NCBI RefSeq assembly: GCF_014042345.1
Contig: NZ_JACEZT010000018.1
Span: forward strand, 55,501-119,500
From: Rugamonas brunnea
GTDB taxonomy: Bacteria > Pseudomonadota > Gammaproteobacteria > Burkholderiales > Burkholderiaceae_D
Length of the DNA stretch: 64,000 bases
Reading direction: 5' to 3'
In this document: piece after piece, positions 26,662 through 35,474 of the stretch
Numbering within the stretch: position 1 is the first letter of the stretch
Layout: the number at the start of each line of letters is the position of its first letter
Position numbers and translations under genes: made by a program
The notes under the pieces: model-generated
The model's database searches: none
Told to the model about the DNA's origin: nothing
The model's input: only the letters and a program-made list of their open reading frames with translations

Positions 26662-27735
26662 GTGACGTCACCGATCACCATCCGCCTGGGCCGGCGAGCG
26701 CGCGAGCGCATCGCCGCCGATGGCCTGCGGCCAGAAGACGTGGCCATCATCCCCGCCGCGGCCGGCGGCCCCAAGGGCCTGATCCTGAACGGCATCGATT
26801 GCTGGCTGTTCGGTTCCTGGCTGCCGCAGGCGCCGCGCCAGCGCGCGCTGGTGGGCGCCTCGATCGGCGCCTGGCGCATGGCCGCCGCCGCATTCCACGA
26901 CCCGGTGGCCGCGCAGCGCCGGCTGGCCCGCCTGTACGCGGCCCAGCGCTACCCGGCCAAGGTGGACGCGGCCTACGTCAGCCGTACCTGCCGCGCGCTG
27001 CTGGACGAGGTGCTGGACGGGCGCGGCGCCGAAGTGCTGAACCACCCCGGCCATCGGCTGTCCGTACTGACCGTGCGCGGGACGGGACCGCTGGCCGCGA
27101 CGGGCGGCGTGCGCTGGCGCGAACTGGCCGGCTTCCTGCGCGCGGCCGCCAGCAACGCCATCAGCCGCAACCGGCTGGCCGCCTCCATGGAACGGGTGGT
27201 GTTCCACGATGGTCGCGACGAGGCCCAGTGGCTGCGCCAGCCGTTCGACGCCTTCGCCGGCCACTTCGTCGGCCTGTCCGGGGCCAACCTGCGCGACGCG
27301 CTGCTGGCCTCCGGTTCCATCCCGCTGGTGCTGGAAGCCGTGTCGGGCATCGCCGGCGCGCCGGACGGCAGCTACTGGGACGGCGGCTTGATCGACTACC
27401 ACCTACACTTGCCCTACCAGCGCGATCCCGGGCTGGTGCTGTACCCGCACTTCGCCGATTACATCGTGCCCGGTTGGCTCGACAAATCCATGCCGTGGCG
27501 CCGCGTGCGCGACGCGGCGCTGGACAATGTGATCCTCGTGTCGCCCTCGCCCGGGTTCGTGGCCAGCCTCCCCAACGGCAAGCTGCCGGACCGGCGCGAC
27601 TTCAAGTTCTACGGCCAGGACCACGCGGCCCGCACGCGCGACTGGAGCCGCGCCATCGCCGAAAGTGAACGCATGGCCGAGGCGCTGGCGCGCTGGAGCG
27701 AGCGGCCCGACTTGCGGTTGGCGCAGACATTTTGA
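26662..27735 (+). CDS. Patatin-like phospholipase-family protein
   Basis: 357 residues beginning at a GTG 7 bp after the efflux channel gene. The catalytic dyad of patatins is visible: Ser67 in the nucleophile elbow GASIGAW and an Asp in WDGGLID near residue 235. The oxyanion loop is AAAGGPKGL (33–41). No signal peptide or membrane segment is present, so it is probably cytosolic or peripheral. It may be transcribed with the efflux operon, but a functional connection is not evident. It likely hydrolyses acyl esters of lipids; the natural substrate is unknown. Its downstream gap to the chemoreceptor gene is 158 bp. Confidence 0.85.
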   Translation: MTSPITIRLGRRARERIAADGLRPEDVAIIPAAAGGPKGLILNGIDCWLFGSWLPQAPRQRALVGASIGAWRMAAAAFHDPVAAQRRLARLYAAQRYPAKVDAAYVSRTCRALLDEVLDGRGAEVLNHPGHRLSVLTVRGTGPLAATGGVRWRELAGFLRAAASNAISRNRLAASMERVVFHDGRDEAQWLRQPFDAFAGHFVGLSGANLRDALLASGSIPLVLEAVSGIAGAPDGSYWDGGLIDYHLHLPYQRDPGLVLYPHFADYIVPGWLDKSMPWRRVRDAALDNVILVSPSPGFVASLPNGKLPDRRDFKFYGQDHAARTRDWSRAIAESERMAEALARWSERPDLRLAQTF

Positions 27736-27893
27736 GGACGGCGCACTGTCCTTCCGAAATGAAATATTGTTTCAAAAAAGCAACAAACACGACAGAAAAT
27801 TTCATGCCCGAAGGCGGCGCTTGAGCGCATACTAACAGCGCCGCCGCCCCCAAACATCCCCCGTGGCAGGCCGGCCTTTCAGGGAGATTCGCC

Positions 27894-29666
27894 ATGAAAT
27901 TCCTGTCCCACCTGCGCATCCGCACCCGCCTGTCGATCGGCTTTGCTGCCGTGCTGCTGATGTCCGTGTTCGCCACCTCCGTCGCGCTGGTGGACGCCCG
28001 CGCCAACGCCGAGGCGACCAAGCTGATGATGGCCAAGCCGCTGGCCAAGGAACGCATCGTGTCGGACTGGTATGTGCTGATCTATTCGGCCATCGCCCGC
28101 ACGGCGCTGATCGCCCGCAGCACGGACGAAACGCTGTCCGTCACCTTCGCCGACGTGATCGCCGACAGCGTCAAGCAAGGCAGCGCGCTGCTGGCCAGTA
28201 TCAAGGAACTGCTGGTCACGCCCGAGGAAAAGGCCATGTACGACCAGGCCATTGCCCTGCGCAATGGTTACCAGTCATCGAAGAACGCCGTGATGGCGGC
28301 CCGCAAGAAAGGCGACGCGGCCGAAGCCGAGCGCCTGTACCAGCAGGTGTTCACGCCGGCCGCCGCAGCCTACCAGAACAAGGTCAAGGCGCTGCTGGCC
28401 TACCAGCGCAAGGCCATCGACGATACGGCGCTGGCGATCGAAGCGGCCAACGACCGGGGCATGCTGCTGCAAACCATCCTGTCGGTGCTGCTGATCGTGG
28501 TCGGCAGCCTGGCCGCGTGGGTCATCTCGCGCAGCATCACGGCGCCGCTCAGATCGGCGGTGGACGTGGCCAGCACCGTCGCCACGGGCGACCTCACCAC
28601 CCGCTTCGAAGCTGAAACCTCGCGCGACGAGATCGGCGAATTGATGAAGGCCCTGCACGGCATGAACGACGCGCTACGCAACGTGGTCAGCCAGGTGCAG
28701 GAAGGCACCCACACCATCGCCACCGCATCGACCCAGATCGCGGCCGGCAACCAGGACCTGTCCTCGCGCACGGAGCAGCAGGCCGGTTCGCTGGAGGAGA
28801 CGGCGTCCTCGATGGAGGAACTGACCTCCACCGTGCGCCAGAACGCCGAGAACGCGCGCCAGGCCAATCAGCTGGCGCAGGCCGCGTCGAACGTGGCCGA
28901 AAAAGGCGGCAACATCGTCGGCCAGGTGGTCGACACCATGGGCTCGATCGACGCCTCGGCCAAGAAGATCGTGGACATCATCGGCGTGATCGACGGCATC
29001 GCGTTCCAGACCAACATCCTGGCCCTGAACGCGGCGGTGGAGGCGGCGCGCGCCGGCGAACAGGGGCGCGGCTTCGCCGTGGTGGCGACGGAAGTGCGCA
29101 ACCTGGCCCAGCGCAGCGCCGGCGCGGCCAAGGAAATCAAGGCACTGATCAGCGACTCGGTGGAACAGGTGGACCAGGGCGCGCGGCTGGTGCAGCAGGC
29201 CGGCAGCACCATGCAGGAGGTGGTGGCCAGCGTCAAGCGCGTGACCGACATCATGGGCGAGATCACCTCGGCCAGCAGCGAGCAAAGCACGGGCATCGAC
29301 CAGGTGAACACGGCCATCACGCAGATGGACAACGTGACCCAGCAGAACGCGGCGCTGGTGGAACAAGCAGCAGCCGCCGCAGCCAGCATGCAGGAGCAGG
29401 CGGCACGGCTGGCCGAAGTGGCGGCGTCGTTCAAGCTGGGGAATGAAGCCATGCTGGCGGCGCCGGCACATGCATCAGCGAGCGCGCCGGTACGCGCACA
29501 GGTACGGACGCCGATCCGGGCGGCGGTGGCGGCGCCCAAAGCACCGGCGCGTCCTGCCGCGCCAGCGGCCCGGCGCCTGGCCGCCGCCCCCTCGCCCGCC
29601 CCGGCCAAGCCCACCCCGCGCAAAACGGCCACCGTTGGCGACGACCAGGACTGGGAAGAGTTCTGA
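27894..29666 (+). CDS. Methyl-accepting chemotaxis protein
   Basis: 590 residues. TM1 is about 13–35, a four-helix-bundle ligand domain spans about 36–190, TM2 about 190–214, then HAMP and the long cytoplasmic coiled coil. The hairpin tip IDGIAFQTNILALNAAVEAA carries the conserved signalling residues that contact CheA and CheW. The protein ends in DWEEF, an xWxxF pentapeptide at the extreme C-terminus like the NWETF of Tar, which binds CheR/CheB. An Ala/Pro-rich linker (about 520–580) tethers it. So this is a high-abundance-type, adaptation-competent receptor. No che genes are nearby, so it is an orphan; its ligand is unknown. GGGAGA precedes the start. Confidence 0.95.
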   Translation: MKFLSHLRIRTRLSIGFAAVLLMSVFATSVALVDARANAEATKLMMAKPLAKERIVSDWYVLIYSAIARTALIARSTDETLSVTFADVIADSVKQGSALLASIKELLVTPEEKAMYDQAIALRNGYQSSKNAVMAARKKGDAAEAERLYQQVFTPAAAAYQNKVKALLAYQRKAIDDTALAIEAANDRGMLLQTILSVLLIVVGSLAAWVISRSITAPLRSAVDVASTVATGDLTTRFEAETSRDEIGELMKALHGMNDALRNVVSQVQEGTHTIATASTQIAAGNQDLSSRTEQQAGSLEETASSMEELTSTVRQNAENARQANQLAQAASNVAEKGGNIVGQVVDTMGSIDASAKKIVDIIGVIDGIAFQTNILALNAAVEAARAGEQGRGFAVVATEVRNLAQRSAGAAKEIKALISDSVEQVDQGARLVQQAGSTMQEVVASVKRVTDIMGEITSASSEQSTGIDQVNTAITQMDNVTQQNAALVEQAAAAAASMQEQAARLAEVAASFKLGNEAMLAAPAHASASAPVRAQVRTPIRAAVAAPKAPARPAAPAARRLAAAPSPAPAKPTPRKTATVGDDQDWEEF

Positions 29667-29779
29667 CGCCTTCCCCTTGGGGGGCAGTGCCGGCAATCGT
29701 ACACGGGCGCATGTACGACGGCTCGCTTTGACCCCCGTCATTTTTTCGCTCCCGCTTGCATAACGGCCCACGCAGGCAC

Positions 29780-29810
29780 TTGACCTTACTGCGATGGTAA
29801 GGTGTAGTGT
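29780..29810 (+). promoter_or_regulatory. MerR/CueR-type promoter of the copper operon
   Basis: TTGACC (29780–29785) and TAGTGT (29805–29810) are separated by 19 bp, the elongated spacer typical of MerR-family metal-responsive promoters. The spacer carries the dyad ACCTTAC-N7-GTAAGGT (29783–29803), close to the known CueR operator ACCTTCC-N7-GGAAGGT. It lies 35 bp before the first copper gene. The regulator gene is not in this window. Confidence 0.85.
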
Positions 29811-29844
29811 CGCCGACATCCATCAATGCAAAAGGAAGCCCCCT

Positions 29845-30174
29845 ATGAAACACCTGCACAACGTTGTCCTGGCCACCTTCATCGCCGGCGTGTTCACGTC
29901 TGTCAGCCCGCTCTGCTCCGCGCAGCAAGCCAGCGCGGCGGTCGCTCCGGCTGCCATGAGCGAAGGCGAGATCAGGAAGGTGGACAAGGACGCGGGTACG
30001 CTCACCATCAAGCACGGCGAATTGAAGAATCTGGGGATGGGGGCCATGACCATGGTCTTCAAAGCCCAGGACCCGGCCATGCTCAACCAGGTCAAACAAG
30101 GCGACAAGGTGCGCTTCGTCGCCAACATGGTGAACGGCGTGCTGACCGTCAGCACCATCACCGTCGTGAAATAA
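29845..30174 (+). CDS. CusF-like periplasmic copper-binding protein
   Basis: 109 residues from the ATG at 29845, with AAGGAAG upstream. An in-frame start 17 codons earlier lies directly on the MerR-type promoter and is rejected. A signal peptide (about 1–27, ending CSA) directs it to the periplasm. The CusF-type copper site is visible as His in TIKHGEL and the pair of methionines in GAMTMVF. The Trp that caps copper in E. coli CusF is replaced by a Met (LGMGAMTM), as in many single-domain relatives. It is first in a cusF-like/copC/copD operon. Confidence 0.88.
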   Translation: MKHLHNVVLATFIAGVFTSVSPLCSAQQASAAVAPAAMSEGEIRKVDKDAGTLTIKHGELKNLGMGAMTMVFKAQDPAMLNQVKQGDKVRFVANMVNGVLTVSTITVVK

Positions 30175-30192
30175 GCATTAGGAGCAGCAAAG

Positions 30193-30561
30193 ATGAATGC
30201 ATTCCGCGCCATCGTCCTCACCGCCGTGATGGCTGCCGCCACATTGGCCAGCCCGATCGCTTCCGCCCACGCGAGCCTGAAAAGCGCGACCCCGGCGGCC
30301 GGCGCCACCGTCGATGCATCGGCCAGGGAAGTCACGCTGACGTTCAACGAAAAGATTGAACCAGCCTTCAGCAACATCACCGTCACCGACAGCCAGGGCA
30401 AGAACATGGCGATGGACAAGGCCAGGGTGGATGCCGCCAACCCGGCCATCCTGCGGCTGACGCTACCGGCGCTGGCGGCCGGCACCTACGCGGTGCACTG
30501 GGCGGTGGCCGGACACGATGGCCACCGCCGCAAGGGCGACTATCAGTTCACGGTGAAGTGA
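30193..30561 (+). CDS. copC: Copper-binding periplasmic protein CopC
   Basis: 122 residues. A signal peptide ends SPIASA, leaving His26 as the mature N-terminus, the copper(II) ligand in CopC proteins (HASLKSATPAAGATV). The second ligand region is near VAGHDGHRRKGDYQF, which supplies Asp and His. The Ig-like beta-sandwich of CopC, about 95 residues, accounts for the remainder. It sits 18 bp after the CusF-like gene and directly abuts copD, its usual membrane partner. Together they import or buffer copper across the envelope; the direction is debated in the literature. Confidence 0.94.
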   Translation: MNAFRAIVLTAVMAAATLASPIASAHASLKSATPAAGATVDASAREVTLTFNEKIEPAFSNITVTDSQGKNMAMDKARVDAANPAILRLTLPALAAGTYAVHWAVAGHDGHRRKGDYQFTVK

Positions 30562-31473
30562 GTGGATGCGGTCACACTGCTGCAGGTCGCTTCAGCCTTT
30601 TTGCTCAACCTGGCTTTCAGCTGGCTGGCCGGCGCATGGTGCGCGCGCCGCTGGATGCACGCCAACGGCGCCAGCCGGCATGCGTTCGAACCGGCGCTGC
30701 GCCGGCTGGACATGGCGGCTGCGGGACTGGGCGTCGTCAGCGGCGCGGCGGGATTGCTGGCCGCCACCGCCATCATGGGCGACGTCGGCCTGCGCGAGGC
30801 GTGCCCGATGTTCCGGGTGATGTTGACCGATACCGACTATGGCCGCGCCGGCTGCGTCGTTGTGCTGGCCATGGCGGCGCTGCTTCTCCTGCGCTGGCGC
30901 GGCGCCGCCAGCCGTGCCGGTGATGCCGGCGCCATGCTGGCGTTGGGCATATTCACCCTGACGCGCGCTTCGATGGGACACGCTGGCGAGGAAGGCTATT
31001 GGTCCGTCGCGCTGGCGGCGGAAGCGATGCACTACGCGGCCATCGGGATCTGGACGGGCGCGGTACTGGTGTCGGGATGGTTCGCGCTTGAGGATGCGCG
31101 CATCGGCGCCAGCGGCATGGGCATGGGCATAGGCGCGCAGGATGCCTACCTGCACCGCATGTCGCAAGCGGCGCTGGTGGCGGTGCTGGCGATCGTCGTC
31201 ACCGGCGTGTACAGCGCCTGGCGCCGGGTGGGGACACCAGAGCACTTGCTGCACACGTCCTACGGCGCGATCCTGCTGGCCAAGGTGGCGCTGGTCATGG
31301 CGGCCATCGCGCTCGGCGGCTACAACAAGCTGGCCGGCCTGCCCGCCGCCAGCCGCTCGCACCGTGGCCTGCTGCGGGTCCGTGCCGTGCTGCGGCTGGA
31401 AAGCGTGGTGTTGCTGGGGGCCTTGCTGGCCGCGTCGACGTTGATCACGCTGCAGCCACCCACGGCCCAGTAA
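30562..31473 (+). CDS. copD: Copper resistance membrane protein CopD
   Basis: 303 residues beginning at a GTG that directly follows the copC stop, so translation is coupled. The protein has about eight predicted hydrophobic helices (for example LLQVASAFLLNLAFSWLAG at the start and LESVVLLGALLAASTLITL at the end). CopD family features include conserved His residues in membrane helices (SMGHAG, EAMHYAAIGIWTGA). CopC is thought to deliver copper to CopD at the inner membrane. It is last in the copper operon and converges on hemW, with only 10 bp between their stops and no clear terminator. Confidence 0.92.
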   Translation: MDAVTLLQVASAFLLNLAFSWLAGAWCARRWMHANGASRHAFEPALRRLDMAAAGLGVVSGAAGLLAATAIMGDVGLREACPMFRVMLTDTDYGRAGCVVVLAMAALLLLRWRGAASRAGDAGAMLALGIFTLTRASMGHAGEEGYWSVALAAEAMHYAAIGIWTGAVLVSGWFALEDARIGASGMGMGIGAQDAYLHRMSQAALVAVLAIVVTGVYSAWRRVGTPEHLLHTSYGAILLAKVALVMAAIALGGYNKLAGLPAASRSHRGLLRVRAVLRLESVVLLGALLAASTLITLQPPTAQ

Positions 31474-31483
31474 GCGGTGCTGC

Positions 31484-32731
31484 CTATGACCGCAGGAACA
31501 TCTCCTGCAAGTCATTCAGGAAGCGCTGCCCGAGTTCCGTCGGCCGGATCACCAGGTGGTCGCGGTACAACAAGCCCTTGGCTTCGGCGGCGTTGAGGGT
31601 CTTGTCGATCGCGTTCAGGCTCATGCCCGTGCGTTCGGCGAACAGGTTGGGCGAAAAGCCGCCGTGCAGCCGCAGCGTGTTGAGCATGAACTCGAAACCC
31701 ATGTCTTCGCGCGCGATCTCGAATTCCTCCTGCACCGGCGTGCCGTTGCGCACCTGCTCCATGTAGCTTTTCGGCTGCTTGTAGCGGGCCTGGCGCAGCA
31801 CGCGATGCGGGAACGACAGCTTGGAATGGGCCCCGGCGCCAATGCCGAGATAGTCGCCAAATTCCCAGTAGTTCAGGTTGTGGCGCGCCTGCCGGCCCGG
31901 CTGGGCGTAGGCCGACACTTCGTACTGGCCGTAGCCGTTGGCCGCCGTCAGCTCCGCGATCATGTCCTGCATGTCGGCGCTGGCGTCGTCGTCGGGCAGC
32001 GTGGGCGGGTACTTGGCGAACACCGTATTGGGCTCCATCGTCAGATGGTACAGCGACAGGTGCGGCGGCTTGAACGACATGGCCGTCTCCACGTCCAGCC
32101 GCGCCTGTGCCAGCGTTTGCGACGGCAGCGCGTACATCAGGTCGAGGTTGAAGTTGTCAAAGTTGGCCTGCGCGATCTCGACCGCGCGACGCGCCTCGTC
32201 GCCATCATGGATGCGGCCCAGCGCCTTCAAATGGCCGGCGTCGAAGCTCTGGATGCCGATCGACAGCCGGTTGATGCCGCTGGCGCGGTACGAGCGAAAT
32301 TTCTCCGCCTCGAACGTGCCAGGATTGGCCTCCATCGTGATCTCCGCGTCGCCATCGAGCGGCAGCAGCGTGCGCAGGTCCGACAGCAGCCGGTCCAGCC
32401 CCGCCGCCGACAGCAGGCTGGGCGTGCCGCCGCCGATGAAAACGGTATAAATCTTTCTGCCCCAGATCAGCGGCAGCGCCATTTCCAGGTCGGCGCGCAG
32501 CGCGTCCAGATATTCCTGTTCGGGGAAGTCGCCGCCCTTGGCCTCGTGCGAGTTGAAGTCGCAATACGGGCATTTGCGCACGCACCACGGGAAATGCACG
32601 TACAGCGATAACGGCGGCAGCGCCTGCAGGTTCAGGGCGCCCGGCTGCAGATATTTGACGGCAGCGCCGGCCGCGTCGGACGTGGCCATGGCCGGCTTGG
32701 CGGCGGCGCCCGCGACTTTAATCGGGATCAT
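31484..32731 (-). CDS. hemW: HemW, radical SAM heme chaperone (HemN-like)
   Basis: 415 residues. The radical SAM motif CVRKCPYC (Cys50, Cys54, Cys57) is followed by IGGGTPSLL and ITMEANPGTF, typical of the coproporphyrinogen oxidase-like HemW group. HemW lacks the extra N-terminal cysteines of true HemN and is thought to insert heme into respiratory enzymes. The first 40 residues are an Ala-rich extension, so the start could be the later ATG at residue 15. The ATG overlaps the rdgB stop (ATGA), so the two genes form an operon, an arrangement common in betaproteobacteria. Confidence 0.93.
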   Translation of the reverse strand: MIPIKVAGAAAKPAMATSDAAGAAVKYLQPGALNLQALPPLSLYVHFPWCVRKCPYCDFNSHEAKGGDFPEQEYLDALRADLEMALPLIWGRKIYTVFIGGGTPSLLSAAGLDRLLSDLRTLLPLDGDAEITMEANPGTFEAEKFRSYRASGINRLSIGIQSFDAGHLKALGRIHDGDEARRAVEIAQANFDNFNLDLMYALPSQTLAQARLDVETAMSFKPPHLSLYHLTMEPNTVFAKYPPTLPDDDASADMQDMIAELTAANGYGQYEVSAYAQPGRQARHNLNYWEFGDYLGIGAGAHSKLSFPHRVLRQARYKQPKSYMEQVRNGTPVQEEFEIAREDMGFEFMLNTLRLHGGFSPNLFAERTGMSLNAIDKTLNAAEAKGLLYRDHLVIRPTELGQRFLNDLQEMFLRS

Positions 32732-33312
32732 CGCAGCTTCTCAACCAGTGCGCGCAATGCCTGGCCACGGTGCGACAGCGCGTTCTTCTCGTCCGAGCTC
32801 AGTTCGGCCGCGCATTTGCCCAGCGCGGCGATGTAGAAGTGCGGATCGTAGCCGAAGCCGCCGTTGCCGCGCGCCTCCGCGATCATCTCGCCGTTCCAAC
32901 GGCCTTCCGCGATCACCGGCTGCGGGTCGTCGGCGTGGCGCACGTAGACCAGCACGCAGTAGTAATAGGCCGACTTGTCGGCATGCGGCGCCAGGTCGGC
33001 GATCAGCTTGGCGCTATTGGCGGCGTCGGACTTGGGCTCGCCCGCGTAGCGCGCCGAGTACACGCCCGGCGCGCCGCCCAGCGCGTTCACGCACACGCCC
33101 GAGTCGTCCGCCAGCGCCGGCAGGCCGGTCAGGCGCGACGCGTGGCGCGCCTTTTCCAGCGCGTTCTCGACGAAGGTGATGTGCGGCTCCTCCGCTTCAG
33201 GCACGTTGTATTCGCCCTGCGCGTGCACGGAAAAACCGACGGTGGACAACAGTTCGTTGAATTCCTTGAGCTTGCCCGCGTTGTTGGAGGCAAGGATGAG
33301 ACGTTGAGTCAT
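32728..33312 (-). CDS. rdgB: XTP/dITP pyrophosphatase (non-canonical purine NTPase)
   Basis: 194 residues from the ATG at 33312; a start 19 codons upstream would add an atypical tail. RdgB removes inosine and xanthosine triphosphates from the nucleotide pool to prevent mutation. The N-terminus LILASNNAGKLKEFNELL is the family signature, and ADDSGVCVNALGGAPGVYSARYAG holds the metal-binding Asp and substrate residues. DPHFYI and LSHRGQALR close the fold. It is translated just before hemW with a 4-bp overlap. In many relatives rdgB also neighbours rph, and rph lies 2 kb away here. Confidence 0.96.
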   Translation of the reverse strand: MTQRLILASNNAGKLKEFNELLSTVGFSVHAQGEYNVPEAEEPHITFVENALEKARHASRLTGLPALADDSGVCVNALGGAPGVYSARYAGEPKSDAANSAKLIADLAPHADKSAYYYCVLVYVRHADDPQPVIAEGRWNGEMIAEARGNGGFGYDPHFYIAALGKCAAELSSDEKNALSHRGQALRALVEKLR

Positions 33313-33433
33313 GGGTAATCTGGCTAGAGTGGCAATGCGCCCCGCGCGCGGGGCCGGAAGTGCCGCCATTGTAAACCCAAACGCCAGCGGCGACGCCGGC
33401 CATGCAAGCCGGCGTGCCGCCCACGGGCCACGG

Positions 33434-34447
33434 TCAGCCGCGCGCCACCTGCAGCACCAGCTTGCCGTTGTTGCTGCCGTCGAACAGCTTCTGGAACGTT
33501 TCAGGGAAGGTATCGAGTCCCTGCACCACGTCCTCGCGGGTTTTCAGCTTGCCTTCCCTGATCCAGCCGCCCATGGCGACGATGGCCTCCATCGCGCGCG
33601 GATAGTAGTCCGACACCATCACGCCCTTCATCGTGGCGCGCTTGACCAGCAATTGCAGGTAGTTGGCCGGGCCGCGCACGGGCGTGGTGTTGTTGTACTG
33701 CGAGATGGCGCCGCAGATCACGATGCGCGCATTGAGCGCCAGCCGGTTCAGCACCGCGTCCAGGATCTCGCCGCCCACGTTATCGAAATACACGTCCACG
33801 CCTTGCGGGCAGTGTTCGCGCAGCGCCTGCGCCACGTTCTCGCGCTTGTAGTCGATGGCCGCGTCGAAGCCCAGCACATCGACCAGGTAGCGGCACTTGT
33901 CCGCGCCGCCGGCGATGCCGACCACGCGCGCGCCCTTGATCTTGGCGATCTGCCCCACCACGGCGCCCACGGCGCCCGCCGCACCCGATACCACCACGGT
34001 CTCGCCGGCCTTGGGCTGGCCCACGTCGAGCAGGCCAAAGTACGCCGTCAAGCCGGGCATGCCCAGCGCGCCCAAGTACAGCGGCAATGGCGCCAGCTTG
34101 GGATCGACCTTGGTCAGGCCCTGACCACGCGAGACGGCATATTCCTGCACGCCCAGCAGGCCATTGACGTAATCGCCGGCCGCGAAGCCAGCATGGCGCG
34201 ACTCCACCACTTGCCCCACGGCGATGGCGCGCATCACTTCACCGATCGCCACCGGCGGAATGTAGGAATCTTCGCTGGCGTTCATCCAGCCGCGCATGGC
34301 CGGGTCGAGCGAGATGTATTCCAGCTTGATCAGCAGCTCGCCGTCGGCCAGCGCCGGCACGGGCACGGCGGCGTAATCGAAATCGCTGCGCTGGACGGTG
34401 CCCTGGGGACGGCGGGCCAGCAGGAATTGGTGATTGGTGAGGGACAT
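33434..34447 (-). CDS. NADP-dependent medium-chain oxidoreductase (CurA/LTB4DH-like)
   Basis: 337 residues from the ATG at 34447. It lacks zinc ligands, and the Rossmann segment VVSGAAGAVGAVVGQIAK plus KCRYLVDVLGFDAAIDYK marks it as a member of the leukotriene B4 dehydrogenase/CurA group of NADPH-dependent alkenal or double-bond reductases. FDYAAVPVPALADGELLIK is the typical substrate-domain start. It is divergent from the LysR gene at 34545, and the 97-bp gap contains a TTGAT-N5-ATCAA dyad, the classical layout of a LysR-controlled gene. The natural substrate is unknown; reactive aldehydes or enones are likely. Confidence 0.9.
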   Translation of the reverse strand: MSLTNHQFLLARRPQGTVQRSDFDYAAVPVPALADGELLIKLEYISLDPAMRGWMNASEDSYIPPVAIGEVMRAIAVGQVVESRHAGFAAGDYVNGLLGVQEYAVSRGQGLTKVDPKLAPLPLYLGALGMPGLTAYFGLLDVGQPKAGETVVVSGAAGAVGAVVGQIAKIKGARVVGIAGGADKCRYLVDVLGFDAAIDYKRENVAQALREHCPQGVDVYFDNVGGEILDAVLNRLALNARIVICGAISQYNNTTPVRGPANYLQLLVKRATMKGVMVSDYYPRAMEAIVAMGGWIREGKLKTREDVVQGLDTFPETFQKLFDGSNNGKLVLQVARG

Positions 34448-34506
34448 GGTGGTCTGTGCTCGCGAAGAATGGATAACAGAGCGCAGTATAGGACCCCGCA
34501 AGATGC

Positions 34507-34521
34507 TTGATTAGTCATCAA
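34507..34521. promoter_or_regulatory. LysR-type operator candidate
   Basis: TTGAT (34507–34511), TAGTC and ATCAA (34517–34521) form a perfect dyad between the divergent oxidoreductase and LysR genes. LysR proteins usually bind such interrupted palindromes in the intergenic region to repress themselves and activate the neighbour. No binding evidence; position and symmetry only. Confidence 0.5.
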
Positions 34522-34544
34522 TTCAGCATTACATTGTTGCCCAT

Positions 34545-35474
34545 ATGGCGACAATCCCCACTCCCCCGTTCCACGGCCCCGCCCTCCATTCGCAGCGGCT
34601 GGCCATTTTCGCCGCCATCGTGCGGGCCGGCAGCATCAGCGCGGCCGCCACCCAGCTGGGCTGCGGCAAATCCGTCGTGTCGCGCCAGCTGGCGCGGCTG
34701 GAACTGGAGCTGGGCGCGCGCCTGATCCTGCGCTCCACCCGGCGCCTGGCCCTGACCGAGATCGGCGCGCTGGTGCTGCAACAGGCGCAGCAGATCGAAC
34801 AGGCGCTGGAACGCATCGCCGACATCACCGACCAGTACCAGCAGCAGGTACGCGGCCTGCTGCGCGTGTCGTGCTCGATCGCCGGACGCCGCCCGCTGGT
34901 GCCGCTGCTGGCCGAATTCGCGGCCCTGTATCCGCAAGTGAAAGTGTCGCTGCAACTGGAGGACAGGCTGGTGGACCTGATCGAAGACCAGATCGACGTC
35001 GCCATCCGCACCTCCAACCTGGTCGATTCCACGCTGGTGGCGCGCAAGCTGGCCGACAACGTGACGGTGATGGTGGCCGCCCCCGCCTACCTGGCGCGCG
35101 CCGGCACGCCGGCCACGCCGCAGGACCTGCGTGCGCATGCCTGCCTGTTGTACACCAACGGCGGCAAAGTCTATGACGAGTGGACGTTTATCGGCGACGC
35201 GGGGCCGTATGTGGTGCGGGTCGATGGCCCGCTGCAGATCAACGATGGCGGCTCGCTGGTGACGGCCGCCGCGGCCGGCGCCGGCATCCTGCGCATTCCG
35301 CAGGTGCTGGCGCGCGAGGAACTGGCGCGCGGCGAACTGGTGCCCGTGCTGGCCGCATACCGGGTGCCGCCGGCGCCGGCCAGCTACGCCGTCTATCCGG
35401 CGCGCGACTTCCTGCCGCTGAAGACGGTGGCCTTCGTCGAGTTCCTGCAGCGCCGCATGGGTGGCGCCAGTTAG
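34545..35474 (+). CDS. LysR-family transcriptional regulator
   Basis: 309 residues. The winged helix is at about 15–75 (RLAIFAAIVRAGSISAAATQ, then VVSRQLARLELELGARL) and the inducer domain at about 100–300 (LLRVSCSIAGRR, VDLIEDQIDVAIR). It is divergent from the oxidoreductase gene 33434–34447 and probably regulates it, given the dyad at 34507. The ligand is unknown. Its stop codon directly abuts the stop of the opposing rph gene, with no gap and no terminator, so convergent transcription may run into each other. It is a conventional LysR without extra domains, unlike the LysR–GNAT protein at 17812. Confidence 0.94.
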   Translation: MATIPTPPFHGPALHSQRLAIFAAIVRAGSISAAATQLGCGKSVVSRQLARLELELGARLILRSTRRLALTEIGALVLQQAQQIEQALERIADITDQYQQQVRGLLRVSCSIAGRRPLVPLLAEFAALYPQVKVSLQLEDRLVDLIEDQIDVAIRTSNLVDSTLVARKLADNVTVMVAAPAYLARAGTPATPQDLRAHACLLYTNGGKVYDEWTFIGDAGPYVVRVDGPLQINDGGSLVTAAAAGAGILRIPQVLAREELARGELVPVLAAYRVPPAPASYAVYPARDFLPLKTVAFVEFLQRRMGGAS

